DNA of 64,000 nt from an uncultured Bacteroidales bacterium (GCA_946184615.1 CAMHFN010000006.1:1-64000), one strand, 5' to 3'. Shown: positions 1 through 9,426, counted from the first letter of the stretch. The notes: a model not told the origin generated them from the sequence alone. Translations and numbers: made by a program.

Positions 1-2
1 CT

Positions 3-200
3 CGTCGCAGATTCCATGACGATGATGAAAAACCTCGTCGCAGATTCCATGACGATGATGAAAAACCTCGTCGCAGATTCCATGACGACGATGAAAAACC
101 TCATCGTCGTTTCCACGATGACGATGAAAAACCTCGTCGTCGTTTCCACGATGACGACGCAAGACCTCGTCGCAAATTCCATGACGACGACGAAAAACCT
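3..200 (+). repeat. 33-bp tandem repeat encoding RRRFHDDDEKP, six units, at the N-terminus of the RluB-type gene
   Basis: Six consecutive 33-bp units at 3-35, 36-68, 69-101, 102-134, 135-167 and 168-200. They translate as RRRFHDDDEKP with small changes (HRRFHDDDEKP, RRRFHDDDARP, RRKFHDDDEKP). Units 1 and 2 are identical at the DNA level. The array may continue to the left of the window. Because 33 is a multiple of 3, copy-number change would lengthen or shorten the tail without breaking the frame. Confidence 0.93.
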
Positions 201-1022
201 CGTCGCCGTAGCTTTAAAGGTAAAGACCATGAGGAGGAAGAAGCTCCTAAAAGAGGACGCAAAGGCTATGTTCGTGAAAAAGACCCGATGTACGACCGTC
301 CTGCTGCCACAGGTGAGATCCGTTTGAACAAATATCTGGCAGACTGTGGTGTGTGCTCACGCCGCGAAGCCGATGAGCTCATCAAAGCGGGCTGTGTCAC
401 CGTGAATGGCGAAGTCATCACCACCATGGGATACCGTGTGAAGACCTCTGACAGAGTGATGTACGGCGGTCAGACCCTCAACCGCGAGAAGCTCCGTTAC
501 ATCCTGCTCAACAAGCCCAAAGGTTATATCACCACGGCCGATGATCCCGAGGGTCGCGAAACCGTGATGGAACTCGTCCGCAATGCCTGCTCCGAGCGCA
601 TTTTCCCTGTGGGCCGTCTCGACAAGAACACCACCGGCCTACTGTTGCTCACCAATGACGGTGATCTGGCCAAAAAACTCACCCATCCCAGCAGCGAGGT
701 GAGCAAACTCTATCACGTCATCCTCGACAAGCCGCTGACCAAGAACGACATGCTCCGCATTGCCGATGGCATTGAGCTCGACGACGGTTTCATTGCCGCT
801 GACGAGATTGCTTATGACGAAGACGACGAGTCCAAGAAGAGCATTGGCATCCGCCTGCATTCAGGCCGTAACCGCATCGTACGTCGTATTTTCGAGCATC
901 TCGGTTACGACATCGTCAAGCTCGACCGCGTCATGTTCGCCGGCCTCGACAAGTACAAACTGCCTCGCGGCGAATGGCGTTTCCTCAGCGATATGGAAGT
1001 ACGCATGCTCAAGAACCTCTAA
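3..1022 (+). CDS. RluB/RsuA-family 23S rRNA pseudouridine synthase, 5' end outside window
   Basis: Predicted pseudouridine synthase modifying 23S rRNA in the cytoplasm. The frame stays open from base 3, so the ORF-track start at 288 is internal; the overlapping track entry 16..327 is a shadow in another frame. After about 66 repeat-derived residues and a basic/acidic linker comes an S4 RNA-binding domain (RLNKYLADCGVCSRREAD) and then the catalytic domain with FPVGRLDKNTTGLLLLTND, whose Asp in GRLDKNT is the expected nucleophile, and the late block SGRNRIVRRIFEHLGY. The N-terminal tail of alternating Arg and Asp blocks is a low-complexity extension, as Bacteroidales RluB proteins often have. 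The stop codon overlaps the next start (TAATG), suggesting coupled translation. The family is clear; RluB is inferred over RluE/RluF from the S4 domain and tail. Confidence 0.9.
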   Translation, partial: RRRFHDDDEKPRRRFHDDDEKPRRRFHDDDEKPHRRFHDDDEKPRRRFHDDDARPRRKFHDDDEKPRRRSFKGKDHEEEEAPKRGRKGYVREKDPMYDRPAATGEIRLNKYLADCGVCSRREADELIKAGCVTVNGEVITTMGYRVKTSDRVMYGGQTLNREKLRYILLNKPKGYITTADDPEGRETVMELVRNACSERIFPVGRLDKNTTGLLLLTNDGDLAKKLTHPSSEVSKLYHVILDKPLTKNDMLRIADGIELDDGFIAADEIAYDEDDESKKSIGIRLHSGRNRIVRRIFEHLGYDIVKLDRVMFAGLDKYKLPRGEWRFLSDMEVRMLKNL

Positions 1023-2194
1023 TGGACACAAAGCAATTCATAGCTGACCATCTCCATGATGACGTCCGCGAATTGGCTTTGAAATACCACAACGCCAAGG
1101 TCGACATGACCTTGGCGTTGCGTCAAATAGAGGCTCGCCAACTGCTCCAGAAAAAAGTGCCATCGTGGAGTGCCAACGACGAACTTCTCTTCCCTGCCCG
1201 CCTCTCTATCGAGCAATGCTCTTCCGAAGCCACCGCCGGCTATAAGGCTTCTTTAATGCACGGAGATTCTTATGCTGATCTCACTGGCGGATTGGGCATC
1301 GATTGCTTTTTCATTTCACAGAACTTCAAACATACCGACTATATAGAGGCCAATTCGGATCTTTGTGCTTTGGCAAAACATAATTTTAGCGTATTGTTGA
1401 CACCGCGTCTTTCCGAGACAACCGTGATCCACAACGAGTCTGCCGAAGACTTCCTTCGTCACTGCAAACCTTTTGACTGTCTTTTCATCGACCCAGCCCG
1501 ACGCGACAACCATGGACGAAAAACGGTCAGCATCGCCGACTGCACGCCCAATGTGGTCGAATTCCAAGACCTGATGCTTCAGAAAGCCCGCCGTGTGATG
1601 GTCAAGCTTTCCCCCATGCTCGACATCAGCCAAGCCCTGCTAGACCTGCGGCATGTCAAGGAGATCCATGTCGTGGCCGTGGAAAACGAATGCAAGGAAC
1701 TGCTCTTTATTATGGAATCTGGTTTTAATGATGCTCCTTCATTTTCCTGCGTAAACTTGGGAACCAAACAGCCCTCTGTGTCATTTACCACGGATGAAGA
1801 GCGGGAAACAATTCCGATTTATGCTACAGAAATATCGAAATATTTATACGAACCCAACGCAGCTGTGATGAAAGGCGGTTGCTATCGATTGCTGAGCCAA
1901 CGCTACAGGGTTCAAAAACTGCACTGCAACAGCCATCTCTACACTTCAGATCAACTGGTGTCCGACTTTCCCGGCCGCATTTTTGAAGTGGAGGGCTATG
2001 CTCCCTACCACAAAACACTCCTTAAAACCCTGTTGGCTAACGTGAAAAAAGCGAGCATCGCCACCCGCAATTTTCCTTTGAGCGTGGCTGAATTACGAAA
2101 AACCTTGAAGATTACCGATGGCGATCAGGTCTTCCTGTTTGCCACCACCTTGTCGGGAGAACAAAAAATAATTATCAAGACGATTAAAAAATAG
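1022..2194 (+). CDS. Class I SAM methyltransferase with THUMP-like domain (PG_1098 family)
   Basis: Predicted AdoMet-dependent methyltransferase, probably acting on RNA. I chose the ATG overlapping the upstream stop (TAATG), giving 390 residues starting MDTKQF; the longer track ORF from 974 runs into the RluB-type gene. The Rossmann core shows motif I (YADLTGGLGIDCFF), an acidic motif II region (DYIEANSDLCALA) and a DPAR-type motif IV (LFIDPARRDN), followed by a C-terminal THUMP-like/ferredoxin-like region. This architecture is widespread in Bacteroidota and its substrate is, to my knowledge, not established. Its position directly behind an rRNA pseudouridine synthase agrees with a role in rRNA or tRNA modification, but that is inference. 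Confidence 0.8.
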   Translation: MDTKQFIADHLHDDVRELALKYHNAKVDMTLALRQIEARQLLQKKVPSWSANDELLFPARLSIEQCSSEATAGYKASLMHGDSYADLTGGLGIDCFFISQNFKHTDYIEANSDLCALAKHNFSVLLTPRLSETTVIHNESAEDFLRHCKPFDCLFIDPARRDNHGRKTVSIADCTPNVVEFQDLMLQKARRVMVKLSPMLDISQALLDLRHVKEIHVVAVENECKELLFIMESGFNDAPSFSCVNLGTKQPSVSFTTDEERETIPIYATEISKYLYEPNAAVMKGGCYRLLSQRYRVQKLHCNSHLYTSDQLVSDFPGRIFEVEGYAPYHKTLLKTLLANVKKASIATRNFPLSVAELRKTLKITDGDQVFLFATTLSGEQKIIIKTIKK

Positions 2195-2207
2195 AAATAA
2201 TAAGAAG

Positions 2208-2235
2208 TTGTTTTGATTAAAAAGTCTTATTTTTG
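2208..2235 (+). promoter_or_regulatory. Putative Bacteroidota promoter for the C10 protease
   Basis: A -7 box TATTTTTG (2228-2235) fits TAnnTTTG and lies 36 bases before the chosen ATG. A TTG at 2208-2210 could serve as part of the -33 element, though at 17 bases the spacing is slightly short. Motif match only. Confidence 0.45.
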
Positions 2236-2271
2236 TCAAATACAACTTTTCTGCTTTTTATCATCCATTTT

Positions 2272-5200
2272 ATGAAACGCTATTATTCTCTGTTTCTTTT
2301 GCTTATCGCAATAGTGAGTGCAAAAGCCAATCCCGTTAACTCTGAGGTCGCCCGCGAGGTGGGTGCGAAATTCCTTCATGCCAGTGCCTTGATCAAGTCT
2401 GCCGATCCGGCCCAACTTCAGTTGGTCAGCACTTACCGCACGGTTAACAACGATGCAGCATTTTACGTTTTTAACACTTCCAAAGGCTTCGTCATTGTTT
2501 CAGCTGATGACTGCGCTACGCCTATTCTTGGCTATTCCAACGAAAGCGTTTTCACGGTAGATAATGTTCCCATTCAGATGGAAGAATACCTTCAGCGTTT
2601 TGTAGAACAGATACAATACGGCATCGACCATCACCTGACTGCCGATGAACCTACAGCCCGTCAATGGGAACTGGTGCGTACCACAGGTTTCATCTCAGAA
2701 GAAAGGGGCACCACGGCAGTAGCACCCTTATTGACCGACTTCTGGGGGCAAGGTTGTTACTATAACAGTCTTTGTCCTTCTGACGCGAACGGCCCTTGCG
2801 GTCACGTGGTAACGGGTTGTGTCGCCACATCCATGTCCCAGATCCTTCACTACTGGGGCTATCCCGCCCAAGGAACAGGATCACACACCTACACGCCTGA
2901 CGGCTATCCTCAACAAACAGCCAATTTCGGTGCGACAACATACCAATGGAACAACATGCCCAACAGTCTGTGGGATTCGTCGCCATCGGCACAGGTGAAC
3001 GCTATAGCCACTTTGGTATGGCATTGCGGTGTGGCTGTTGAAATGATGTATGGTGCCGGTGGTTCAGGTGCTTATTCCGAAAATGTTCTTCCTTCGTTGG
3101 TGAATTATTTCGGTTATTCCAATGACCTGACAGGTGTATACAAAAACAATTACAGCAATGCCCAATGGTTGACGATGATAAAGAGCAGTCTCAATTTGGG
3201 TCGTCCTGTGCATTACAGCGGCAACGACGGCACGGGGCAATCAGGGCACGCCTTCGTTTGCGACGGATACGACAACAACGATTACCTCCATTTCAACTGG
3301 GGGTGGTATGGCAATTGCAACAATTATTTTGCCTTGGATGCCCTAAACCCTGATGGTTACAACTTTAGCTCGGGAAACTATGCCATCATCAACATTCACC
3401 CGAACACCCCTGTTTATGAAATCAACATCTCGGCGAACCCTGCCAACGCAGGCACAGTGACATTCGGCAACAGGGACGACAAATCATCAACCACTTATGA
3501 CTTCGAGGATGGCACCATGATGGGATGGACCTCGCTCGACGCTGATGGCGACGGCTATGATTGGGTGTCAAGTGCAGATCCTGATCAATACCACAACAGC
3601 GGTGTCAACCTTGCAGGGACAGGACATTATTCTTCTCAAGGCTTTGTGATTTCCGGCTCCTGGAGTAATTCGGCCGGTATTGCTTTGACACCCGACAACT
3701 ATCTTATAGCACCCACCAAAGGTGAATACGGCCAAATCAAGTTTTGGGCCTGCGCCCAAGATGCCAACTATGCCGCTGAGCATTTCGGCGTGGCGGTATC
3801 AACAACAACGGCGACCGCCTCTGCATTCACCACAATACAAGAATGGACCCTGACCGCCAAGGGCGAAAGATACGCTGGACCCCGTGGCAGTCGTGACCAA
3901 GGAGTTTGGTATGAATTCACTGCCGACCTTAGTGCGTACACTGGCCAAGAAATATGGGTTGCCATACGCCACTTCAACTGCACTGACCAATTCATCCTCA
4001 ACGTGGACGATATCACCCTTACGACAGCGGGTAGTGCCTCATATTATCAAGGTGAGTCATGCACAGTGATGGCCACCGCCAACAGTGGCTATACCTTTAA
4101 TAGTTGGAAGGAAAATGGTGCCGTGGTTTCCACCTCAGCCAACTATACTTTCACCGTCAACGGCAACCGCACCTTGGTAGCTAACTTCTCTGTCGGACAG
4201 ACACAACAGTACACAGTCAACATCTCAGCCAACCCCACCAATGGTGGCACTGTGGCTTTCAACAACGGAAGCGGCGGTGAAGAAATCACCTACGATTTTG
4301 AAGATTTATCCATGATGAATTGGACCTCTCTCGATGCCGACAACGACGGTTACGATTGGGTGTCAAGCGCAAACCCATCACAATACCATAATTCGGGTGT
4401 CAACCTTGCGGGAACCGGCCATAACGCTTCTCAAGGTTACGTGATTTCCGGTTCATGGAGCAATCCAGCGGGCGTTGCCTTGACTCCTGACAACTATCTG
4501 GTTTCTCCTTCCAAAGGTAATTACAGCCATATCCGTTTTTATGCTTGTTCTCAAGATGCCCAGTATGCAGCTGAACACTTCGGCGTGGCAGTCTCCACAA
4601 CAACAGCAACTGCCTCGGCATTCACCACCATCCAAGAGTGGACCCTAACCGCCAAGGGCGAAAGATACGCTGGACCCCGTGGCAGTCGTGACCAGGGAAA
4701 CTGGTATGAATTCACTGCCGACCTTAGCGCGTACACTGGCCAAGAGATTTGGGTTGCCATACGCCATTTCAACTGCACAGACCAATTCATCCTCAACGTG
4801 GACGACATCACGCTTACCACCTACAATGGAGGTAGTGCCTCCAGCAGTGCCACGTTCGTCCAAGGCCAGTCCTGTACAGTGACAGCAATGCCCAGCAACG
4901 ACTACACTTTCAGCAACTGGACCGAAAACGGCAATGTGGTTTCCACCTCGGCCAACTATACTTTCACTGTCAACGGCAACCGCACCTTGGTAGCCAATTT
5001 CACTCCTTCCGCCCCACAACCGCAGCAATATACCGTCAGTATTTCAGCCAACCCCACCAATGGTGGCACTGTGGCTTTCAACAACGGAAGCGGCGGTGAA
5101 GAAATCACCTACGATTTTGAAGATTTATCCATGATGAATTGGACCTCTCTCGATGCCGACAACGACGGTTACGATTGGGTGTCAAGCGCAAACCCATCAC

Positions 5201-6750
5201 AATACCATAATTCGGGTGTCAACCTTGCGGGAACCGGCCATAACGCTTCTCAAGGTTACGTGATTTCCGGTTCATGGAGCAATCCAGCGGGCGTTGCCTT
5301 GACTCCTGACAACTATCTGGTTTCTCCTTCCAAAGGTAATTACAGCCATATCCGTTTTTATGCTTGTTCTCAAGATGCCCAGTATGCAGCTGAACACTTC
5401 GGCGTGGCAGTCTCCACAACAACAGCAACTGCCTCGGCATTCACCACCATCCAAGAGTGGACCCTAACCGCCAAGGGCGAAAGATACGCTGGACCCCGTG
5501 GCAGTCGTGACCAGGGAAACTGGTATGAATTCACTGCCGACCTTAGCGCGTACACTGGCCAAGAGATTTGGGTTGCCATACGCCATTTCAACTGCACAGA
5601 CCAATTCATCCTCAACGTGGACGACATCACGCTTACCACCTACAATGGAGGTAGTGCCTCCAGCAGTGCCACGTTCGTCCAAGGCCAGTCCTGTACAGTG
5701 ACAGCAATGCCCAGCAACGACTACACTTTCAGCAACTGGACCGAAAACGGCAATGTGGTTTCCACCTCGGCCAACTATACTTTCACTGTCAACGGCAACC
5801 GCACCTTGGTAGCCAATTTCACTCCTTCCGCCCCACAACCGCAGCAATATACCGTCAGTGTTTCGGCCAACCCTATTGAAGGCGGCATTGTTAGCGGCGG
5901 CGGATTGATTACCGCTGGTCAGTCATGCACCGTAACGGCTACACCCAACAACGACTACACTTTCAGCAACTGGACCGAAAACGGCAATGTGGTTTCCACC
6001 TCGGCCAGCTATACCTTCACGGTCAACGGTGACCGCACGTTAGTGGCCAACTTCACCGTGCAATCCTATACCATTACCGCAACTGCCGATCCCATTGAAG
6101 GAGGCCAAGTCTCTGGGGGTAACACCTATACCATGGGAGATGTTTGTACTCTTTCAGCCACACCGAACACTGGCTATGACTTCGTCAACTGGACTAAAAA
6201 CGGCAATGTGGTGTCAGCCAACAGCTCTTTCAGTTTCAATGTGACAGAAAACGCCGATTACGTGGCTCATTTTTTGCTGCAAACCTTTACCGTCATAGCA
6301 ACTGCTGACCCTGTTGAAGGAGGCGTTATCCAAATTGAAGGCGATACTTATTACGGGGCAACGGTCACTGTAACTGTTCTTCTCAATGAGGAATATTCGT
6401 TCTTGAACTGGACCGAAAACGGTGACATTGTCTCAGAGGATCAGACCTATGAGTTCACACTGCAAGACAACCACAATCTGGTGGCCAACTTGCTTAACAC
6501 AGTTGGAATAGATGAAAAAGCACTTGTTGTCAGGATGTATCCCAATCCTGCCAACGAAAAGCTGATTCTCGAAACCTCCGAGGATTTCAACAGCATTGAA
6601 ATCTATAATGCGATGGGTATTCTGGTTTACAGTCAAAAAGAGGGCTCTGGACGACTGGAAATCCAAACTGGCCAACTATCGTCGGGCACCTACCTCATCC
6701 AGGTGACGACTGACGATACCGTTATTGTAAAAAGGTTCGTAAAAGAGTGA
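2272..6750 (+). CDS. Secreted C10 (streptopain-like) cysteine protease with three cleaved-adhesin repeats and T9SS sorting domain
   Basis: Predicted secreted or surface-anchored protease of 1492 residues. I start at MKRYYSLFLLL, which opens a clean signal peptide; the track ORF begins 13 codons earlier. A pro-region typical of C10 enzymes precedes the catalytic domain: the nucleophile is Cys ~183 in TGCVATSMSQI, the His is ~326 in SGHAFVCDGYD, and a conserved FNWGWYG follows. Then come three gingipain-type cleaved-adhesin (MAM-like) modules starting near residues 400, 670 and 945, each followed by a divergent InlB-type repeat (YTFSNWTENG). Further InlB-like repeats lead to a C-terminal T9SS type A sorting domain (MYPNPANEKL ... 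FVKE). Modules 2 and 3 are virtually identical at the DNA level. The gene converges on polA with a 22-base gap. Confidence 0.92.
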   Translation: MKRYYSLFLLLIAIVSAKANPVNSEVAREVGAKFLHASALIKSADPAQLQLVSTYRTVNNDAAFYVFNTSKGFVIVSADDCATPILGYSNESVFTVDNVPIQMEEYLQRFVEQIQYGIDHHLTADEPTARQWELVRTTGFISEERGTTAVAPLLTDFWGQGCYYNSLCPSDANGPCGHVVTGCVATSMSQILHYWGYPAQGTGSHTYTPDGYPQQTANFGATTYQWNNMPNSLWDSSPSAQVNAIATLVWHCGVAVEMMYGAGGSGAYSENVLPSLVNYFGYSNDLTGVYKNNYSNAQWLTMIKSSLNLGRPVHYSGNDGTGQSGHAFVCDGYDNNDYLHFNWGWYGNCNNYFALDALNPDGYNFSSGNYAIINIHPNTPVYEINISANPANAGTVTFGNRDDKSSTTYDFEDGTMMGWTSLDADGDGYDWVSSADPDQYHNSGVNLAGTGHYSSQGFVISGSWSNSAGIALTPDNYLIAPTKGEYGQIKFWACAQDANYAAEHFGVAVSTTTATASAFTTIQEWTLTAKGERYAGPRGSRDQGVWYEFTADLSAYTGQEIWVAIRHFNCTDQFILNVDDITLTTAGSASYYQGESCTVMATANSGYTFNSWKENGAVVSTSANYTFTVNGNRTLVANFSVGQTQQYTVNISANPTNGGTVAFNNGSGGEEITYDFEDLSMMNWTSLDADNDGYDWVSSANPSQYHNSGVNLAGTGHNASQGYVISGSWSNPAGVALTPDNYLVSPSKGNYSHIRFYACSQDAQYAAEHFGVAVSTTTATASAFTTIQEWTLTAKGERYAGPRGSRDQGNWYEFTADLSAYTGQEIWVAIRHFNCTDQFILNVDDITLTTYNGGSASSSATFVQGQSCTVTAMPSNDYTFSNWTENGNVVSTSANYTFTVNGNRTLVANFTPSAPQPQQYTVSISANPTNGGTVAFNNGSGGEEITYDFEDLSMMNWTSLDADNDGYDWVSSANPSQYHNSGVNLAGTGHNASQGYVISGSWSNPAGVALTPDNYLVSPSKGNYSHIRFYACSQDAQYAAEHFGVAVSTTTATASAFTTIQEWTLTAKGERYAGPRGSRDQGNWYEFTADLSAYTGQEIWVAIRHFNCTDQFILNVDDITLTTYNGGSASSSATFVQGQSCTVTAMPSNDYTFSNWTENGNVVSTSANYTFTVNGNRTLVANFTPSAPQPQQYTVSVSANPIEGGIVSGGGLITAGQSCTVTATPNNDYTFSNWTENGNVVSTSASYTFTVNGDRTLVANFTVQSYTITATADPIEGGQVSGGNTYTMGDVCTLSATPNTGYDFVNWTKNGNVVSANSSFSFNVTENADYVAHFLLQTFTVIATADPVEGGVIQIEGDTYYGATVTVTVLLNEEYSFLNWTENGDIVSEDQTYEFTLQDNHNLVANLLNTVGIDEKALVVRMYPNPANEKLILETSEDFNSIEIYNAMGILVYSQKEGSGRLEIQTGQLSSGTYLIQVTTDDTVIVKRFVKE
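4225..5859 (+). repeat. 819-bp tandem duplication inside the C10 protease gene, copies identical over 816 bp
   Basis: Bases 4225-5040 and 5044-5859 read as identical, with a period of 819 bp (273 codons). Shadow ORFs in both copies translate to identical strings (for example 4400-4621 and 5219-5440), which supports base-level identity. Each copy carries one cleaved-adhesin module plus one InlB-like repeat. The upstream module (about 3475-4200) is a diverged relative. Perfect identity points to a very recent duplication or gene conversion. Confidence 0.93.
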
Positions 6751-6772
6751 GTCGTCTGAACGACATTCTCTG

Positions 6773-9307
6773 TTAATGTGCCTCCAACCAATTGTCGCCC
6801 GTATTAATCTCAACGAGGACCGGCACGGAAAGCGGCATCGCATTGACCATCTTTTCGTTGACCATGGCTTTTAGTGTGTCCAGCTCATCGAGACGGGCAT
6901 CGAACACCAATTCGTCGTGGACTTGCAGAATCATCTTCGACTGCAAATGGAGCCGTTCGATCTCCCGTTGAATGCTAACCATAGCGATCTTGATCATATC
7001 GGCTGAGGAACCTTGGATGGGTGCGTTGATAGCATTACGTTCCGCAAAGTTACGCACTGTGGCATTAGTGGCGTTGATGTCGCGCAAATAGCGGCGCCGA
7101 CCCATAATGGTCTCGGCATAGCCTCTTTCTTTGGCAAGGGCGATACTGCGGTTCATGTATTCCTTGATGCCCGCATATTCCTCGAAATATTTCTTGATGA
7201 TGTCCGCCGCTTCGCCACGAGAGATCTCCATACGTTCAGCAAGGCCAAAAGCTGACATGCCGTAGATGATGCCGAAGTTGACCGCTTTGGCGCGGCTACG
7301 TTGCTCTTTGGTAACTTGGTCCATCGGCACATGGAACACCTTGGCAGCGGTGGCGGCATGGATGTCGTGACCAAGTTTAAAATCGTTGACCATGGCCGGA
7401 TCGCCACTAAGATGGGCGATGATACGTAACTCGATTTGTGAATAGTCGGCCGCCATTAAGGTGAACTCAGGTCCTCTGGGCACAAAGGCACGACGTATCT
7501 CACGACCCTTGGCGGTACGAACAGGGATGTTCTGCAAATTGGGGTTGTTGGAACTCAAACGCCCTGTAGCTGTCACGGCTTGGTTGAACGAGGTATGAAT
7601 CAACCCATCCTTAGGATTGATCAGGGCTGGCAGCGCATCGAGATAGGTCGACTTGAGCTTGGTGTAAGATCGGTATTCAAGAATAGTATGGATGATGGGG
7701 TGTTTCCCCGCCAACTTTTGTAGTACCTCCTCCCCTGTGGCATACTGTCCTGTCTTGGTTTTCTTGGCTTTGACATCCAGTTGCATTTTCTCAAAAAGCA
7801 CCTCGCCCAGCTGTTTCGGCGAAGCGATGTTGAACCGCACCCCCGCCATGCCATAAATATCTTCTTCAAGCTGATGGATGTGTTGACCAAACTCCTGACT
7901 GATGCCCTTCAGATTATCGCTGTCAATCTTTACACCGTTATTCTCCATCGTTCCAAGCACCTCTACCAACGGCATCTCCACATCGAAAAACAGGCGATCC
8001 ATCCCATTTTCCTGAAGCAAAGGGAGAAAAACTCTATAAAGCTCAAGGATGGCCTCATCGTTCTCATCGGGATTCCAAAGGTTGCCCATGGGTGAGAGGG
8101 TGCGTTGGAGGTACACCTCGGCGAGGTATTCCAAGGTATGGCGTTGCTCTGGGTCGATAAGGTAGTGAGCGATCATCACATCGAAGACGGGACCCTGAGG
8201 AGTGATACCCTTCCGGCGGAGACCACTGAGAATAGGTTTAAGGTTATAACCCACTTTGGTAAATTCGGGGCTCTCAATGTCAGCACGATGTTCCATCCAT
8301 TGGCTTTCGTCTTGAGAGAGAACGATGGTTAGGGAAGAGTTAGAAGTGTGAAGTGGAGCGTGGGAAGTAGAAAGTTTCCCATTTTCCACTTTCAACTCTT
8401 CTTTTTCCACGACTCCATAATCTCGAATAAAACGTTGTTTGAAGGTGCGGAACTCCAACTCGTCGAAAAGGGCCAGCAAGGCAGGGACATCGGGCGAATT
8501 GATTTCCAACTCTTCCGCATGGAACTCCACTGGAGCGTCAAGCATGATGGTAGCCAAATGTTTGGAAAGCAGACCTTGTTCCGCAAAATTCCTGACATTT
8601 TCAGCTTGTTTTCCTTTCAATTCGTCAACATGGGCGATGACGTTCTCCACACTGCCATATTTACCAATCAGCAGGGAAGCATTTTTCTCGCCGATGCCGG
8701 GGATACCAGGGATGTTGTCCGAGGCGTCGCCCCATAATCCGAGGATATCGATCAATTGCGTCGGAGTGCTGATGCCATAGCGTTCACAGACTTCTTTTGG
8801 ACCCCACACTTGTGCTGGTGCGCCGAATTTGGCCGGTTTGTAAATCAGCACATGGTCAGTAACCAGTTGTCCGAAATCCTTGTCTGGGGTCATCATATAA
8901 GTGATGAATCCTTCTTTTTCCGCTTTGCGTGACAACGTTCCGATGACGTCATCAGCTTCATAACCCTGTGCGGCATAAACCGGAATGTTAAAGCCTTCTA
9001 TTAATCTAATTATATAAGGTATAGAAGCGCGGAGGTCGTCGGGCATGGATTCTCGGTTGGCTTTATACTCGGTATATTCTTGCGTCCTCATGGTAGGCCC
9101 ATGAAGATCGAAGGCCACGCCGATATGGGTCGGTTTCTCATTTCGAAGCACGTCGTATAGGGTGTTCAGGAAGCCCATGACGGCGGAAGTGTTGAGGCCT
9201 TTTGAATTCATAGCTGGACGTCTGTTCATCGCAAAGAACGCCCTGTATATCAAGGCGTATGCATCAAGTAGAAACAGCTTTTTGACAGGTTGATCCATGG
9301 GTAACAA
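6773..9307 (-). CDS. polA: DNA polymerase I lacking a recognisable 3'-5' exonuclease active site
   Basis: DNA polymerase I for Okazaki-fragment processing and repair synthesis. The N-terminal 5'-3' nuclease is intact (FLLDAYALIYRAFFA, GYEADDVIGTL, GDASDNIPGIPGIGEK). The C-terminal polymerase has motif A (DYSQIELRIIAHLSGD), motif B (RSRAKAVNFGIIYG) and motif C (VHDELVFD). The middle is short: only about 30 residues separate a repeat-derived insert near residue 300-325 from KVGYNLKPIL, where the exonuclease needs its first acidic (DxE) motif, and the second motif reads NLKPI instead of NxxYD. At 844 residues it is shorter than proofreading Pol I of about 930. Proofreading is therefore probably absent, by inference. 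The first ATG is at 9307; a second in-frame ATG (MDQPVKK) is nine bases in. Confidence 0.96.
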   Translation of the reverse strand: MLPMDQPVKKLFLLDAYALIYRAFFAMNRRPAMNSKGLNTSAVMGFLNTLYDVLRNEKPTHIGVAFDLHGPTMRTQEYTEYKANRESMPDDLRASIPYIIRLIEGFNIPVYAAQGYEADDVIGTLSRKAEKEGFITYMMTPDKDFGQLVTDHVLIYKPAKFGAPAQVWGPKEVCERYGISTPTQLIDILGLWGDASDNIPGIPGIGEKNASLLIGKYGSVENVIAHVDELKGKQAENVRNFAEQGLLSKHLATIMLDAPVEFHAEELEINSPDVPALLALFDELEFRTFKQRFIRDYGVVEKEELKVENGKLSTSHAPLHTSNSSLTIVLSQDESQWMEHRADIESPEFTKVGYNLKPILSGLRRKGITPQGPVFDVMIAHYLIDPEQRHTLEYLAEVYLQRTLSPMGNLWNPDENDEAILELYRVFLPLLQENGMDRLFFDVEMPLVEVLGTMENNGVKIDSDNLKGISQEFGQHIHQLEEDIYGMAGVRFNIASPKQLGEVLFEKMQLDVKAKKTKTGQYATGEEVLQKLAGKHPIIHTILEYRSYTKLKSTYLDALPALINPKDGLIHTSFNQAVTATGRLSSNNPNLQNIPVRTAKGREIRRAFVPRGPEFTLMAADYSQIELRIIAHLSGDPAMVNDFKLGHDIHAATAAKVFHVPMDQVTKEQRSRAKAVNFGIIYGMSAFGLAERMEISRGEAADIIKKYFEEYAGIKEYMNRSIALAKERGYAETIMGRRRYLRDINATNATVRNFAERNAINAPIQGSSADMIKIAMVSIQREIERLHLQSKMILQVHDELVFDARLDELDTLKAMVNEKMVNAMPLSVPVLVEINTGDNWLEAH
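8332..8408. repeat. Seven-base-periodic purine-rich repeat inserted in frame in polA
   Basis: On the plus strand the sequence falls into heptads (GAAGAGT TAGAAGT GTGAAGT GGAGCGT GGGAAGT), then turns into the complementary pyrimidine-rich arm, giving an imperfect inverted repeat. Translated in polA it yields KEELKVENGKLSTSHAPLH, a stretch unlike Pol I. It sits at the junction between the 5' nuclease and the degenerate exonuclease region. Confidence 0.8.
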
Positions 9308-9339
9308 TTTTGGTGTAAAAATAATAAAAAACTTAAAAA

Positions 9340-9372
9340 TTTGGAGTGAATAGAAAAATTTCCTTATCTTTG
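9340..9372 (+). promoter_or_regulatory. Bacteroidota promoter of acpP
   Basis: TTTG at 9340-9343 (-33) and TATCTTTG at 9365-9372 (-7) are separated by 21 bases, matching the primary sigma-factor consensus of the phylum. The predicted transcript start leaves a leader of about 48 bases before the acpP ATG. Confidence 0.7.
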
Positions 9373-9426
9373 CAGGATATTTTGAAAACGAGAGAATTTT
9401 TATTTTTTAATCAAAAATTGGAAACT

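Noticed and set aside
16-327. Track ORF of 103 residues at the left edge
   Set aside because: It is a shadow of the RluB repeat array; the frame starting at base 3 continues into the conserved S4 domain while this one does not.
6751-6772. Terminator between the C10 protease gene and polA
   Set aside because: Only a five-base stem (GTCGT/ACGAC) without a T-tract is present, too weak to call.
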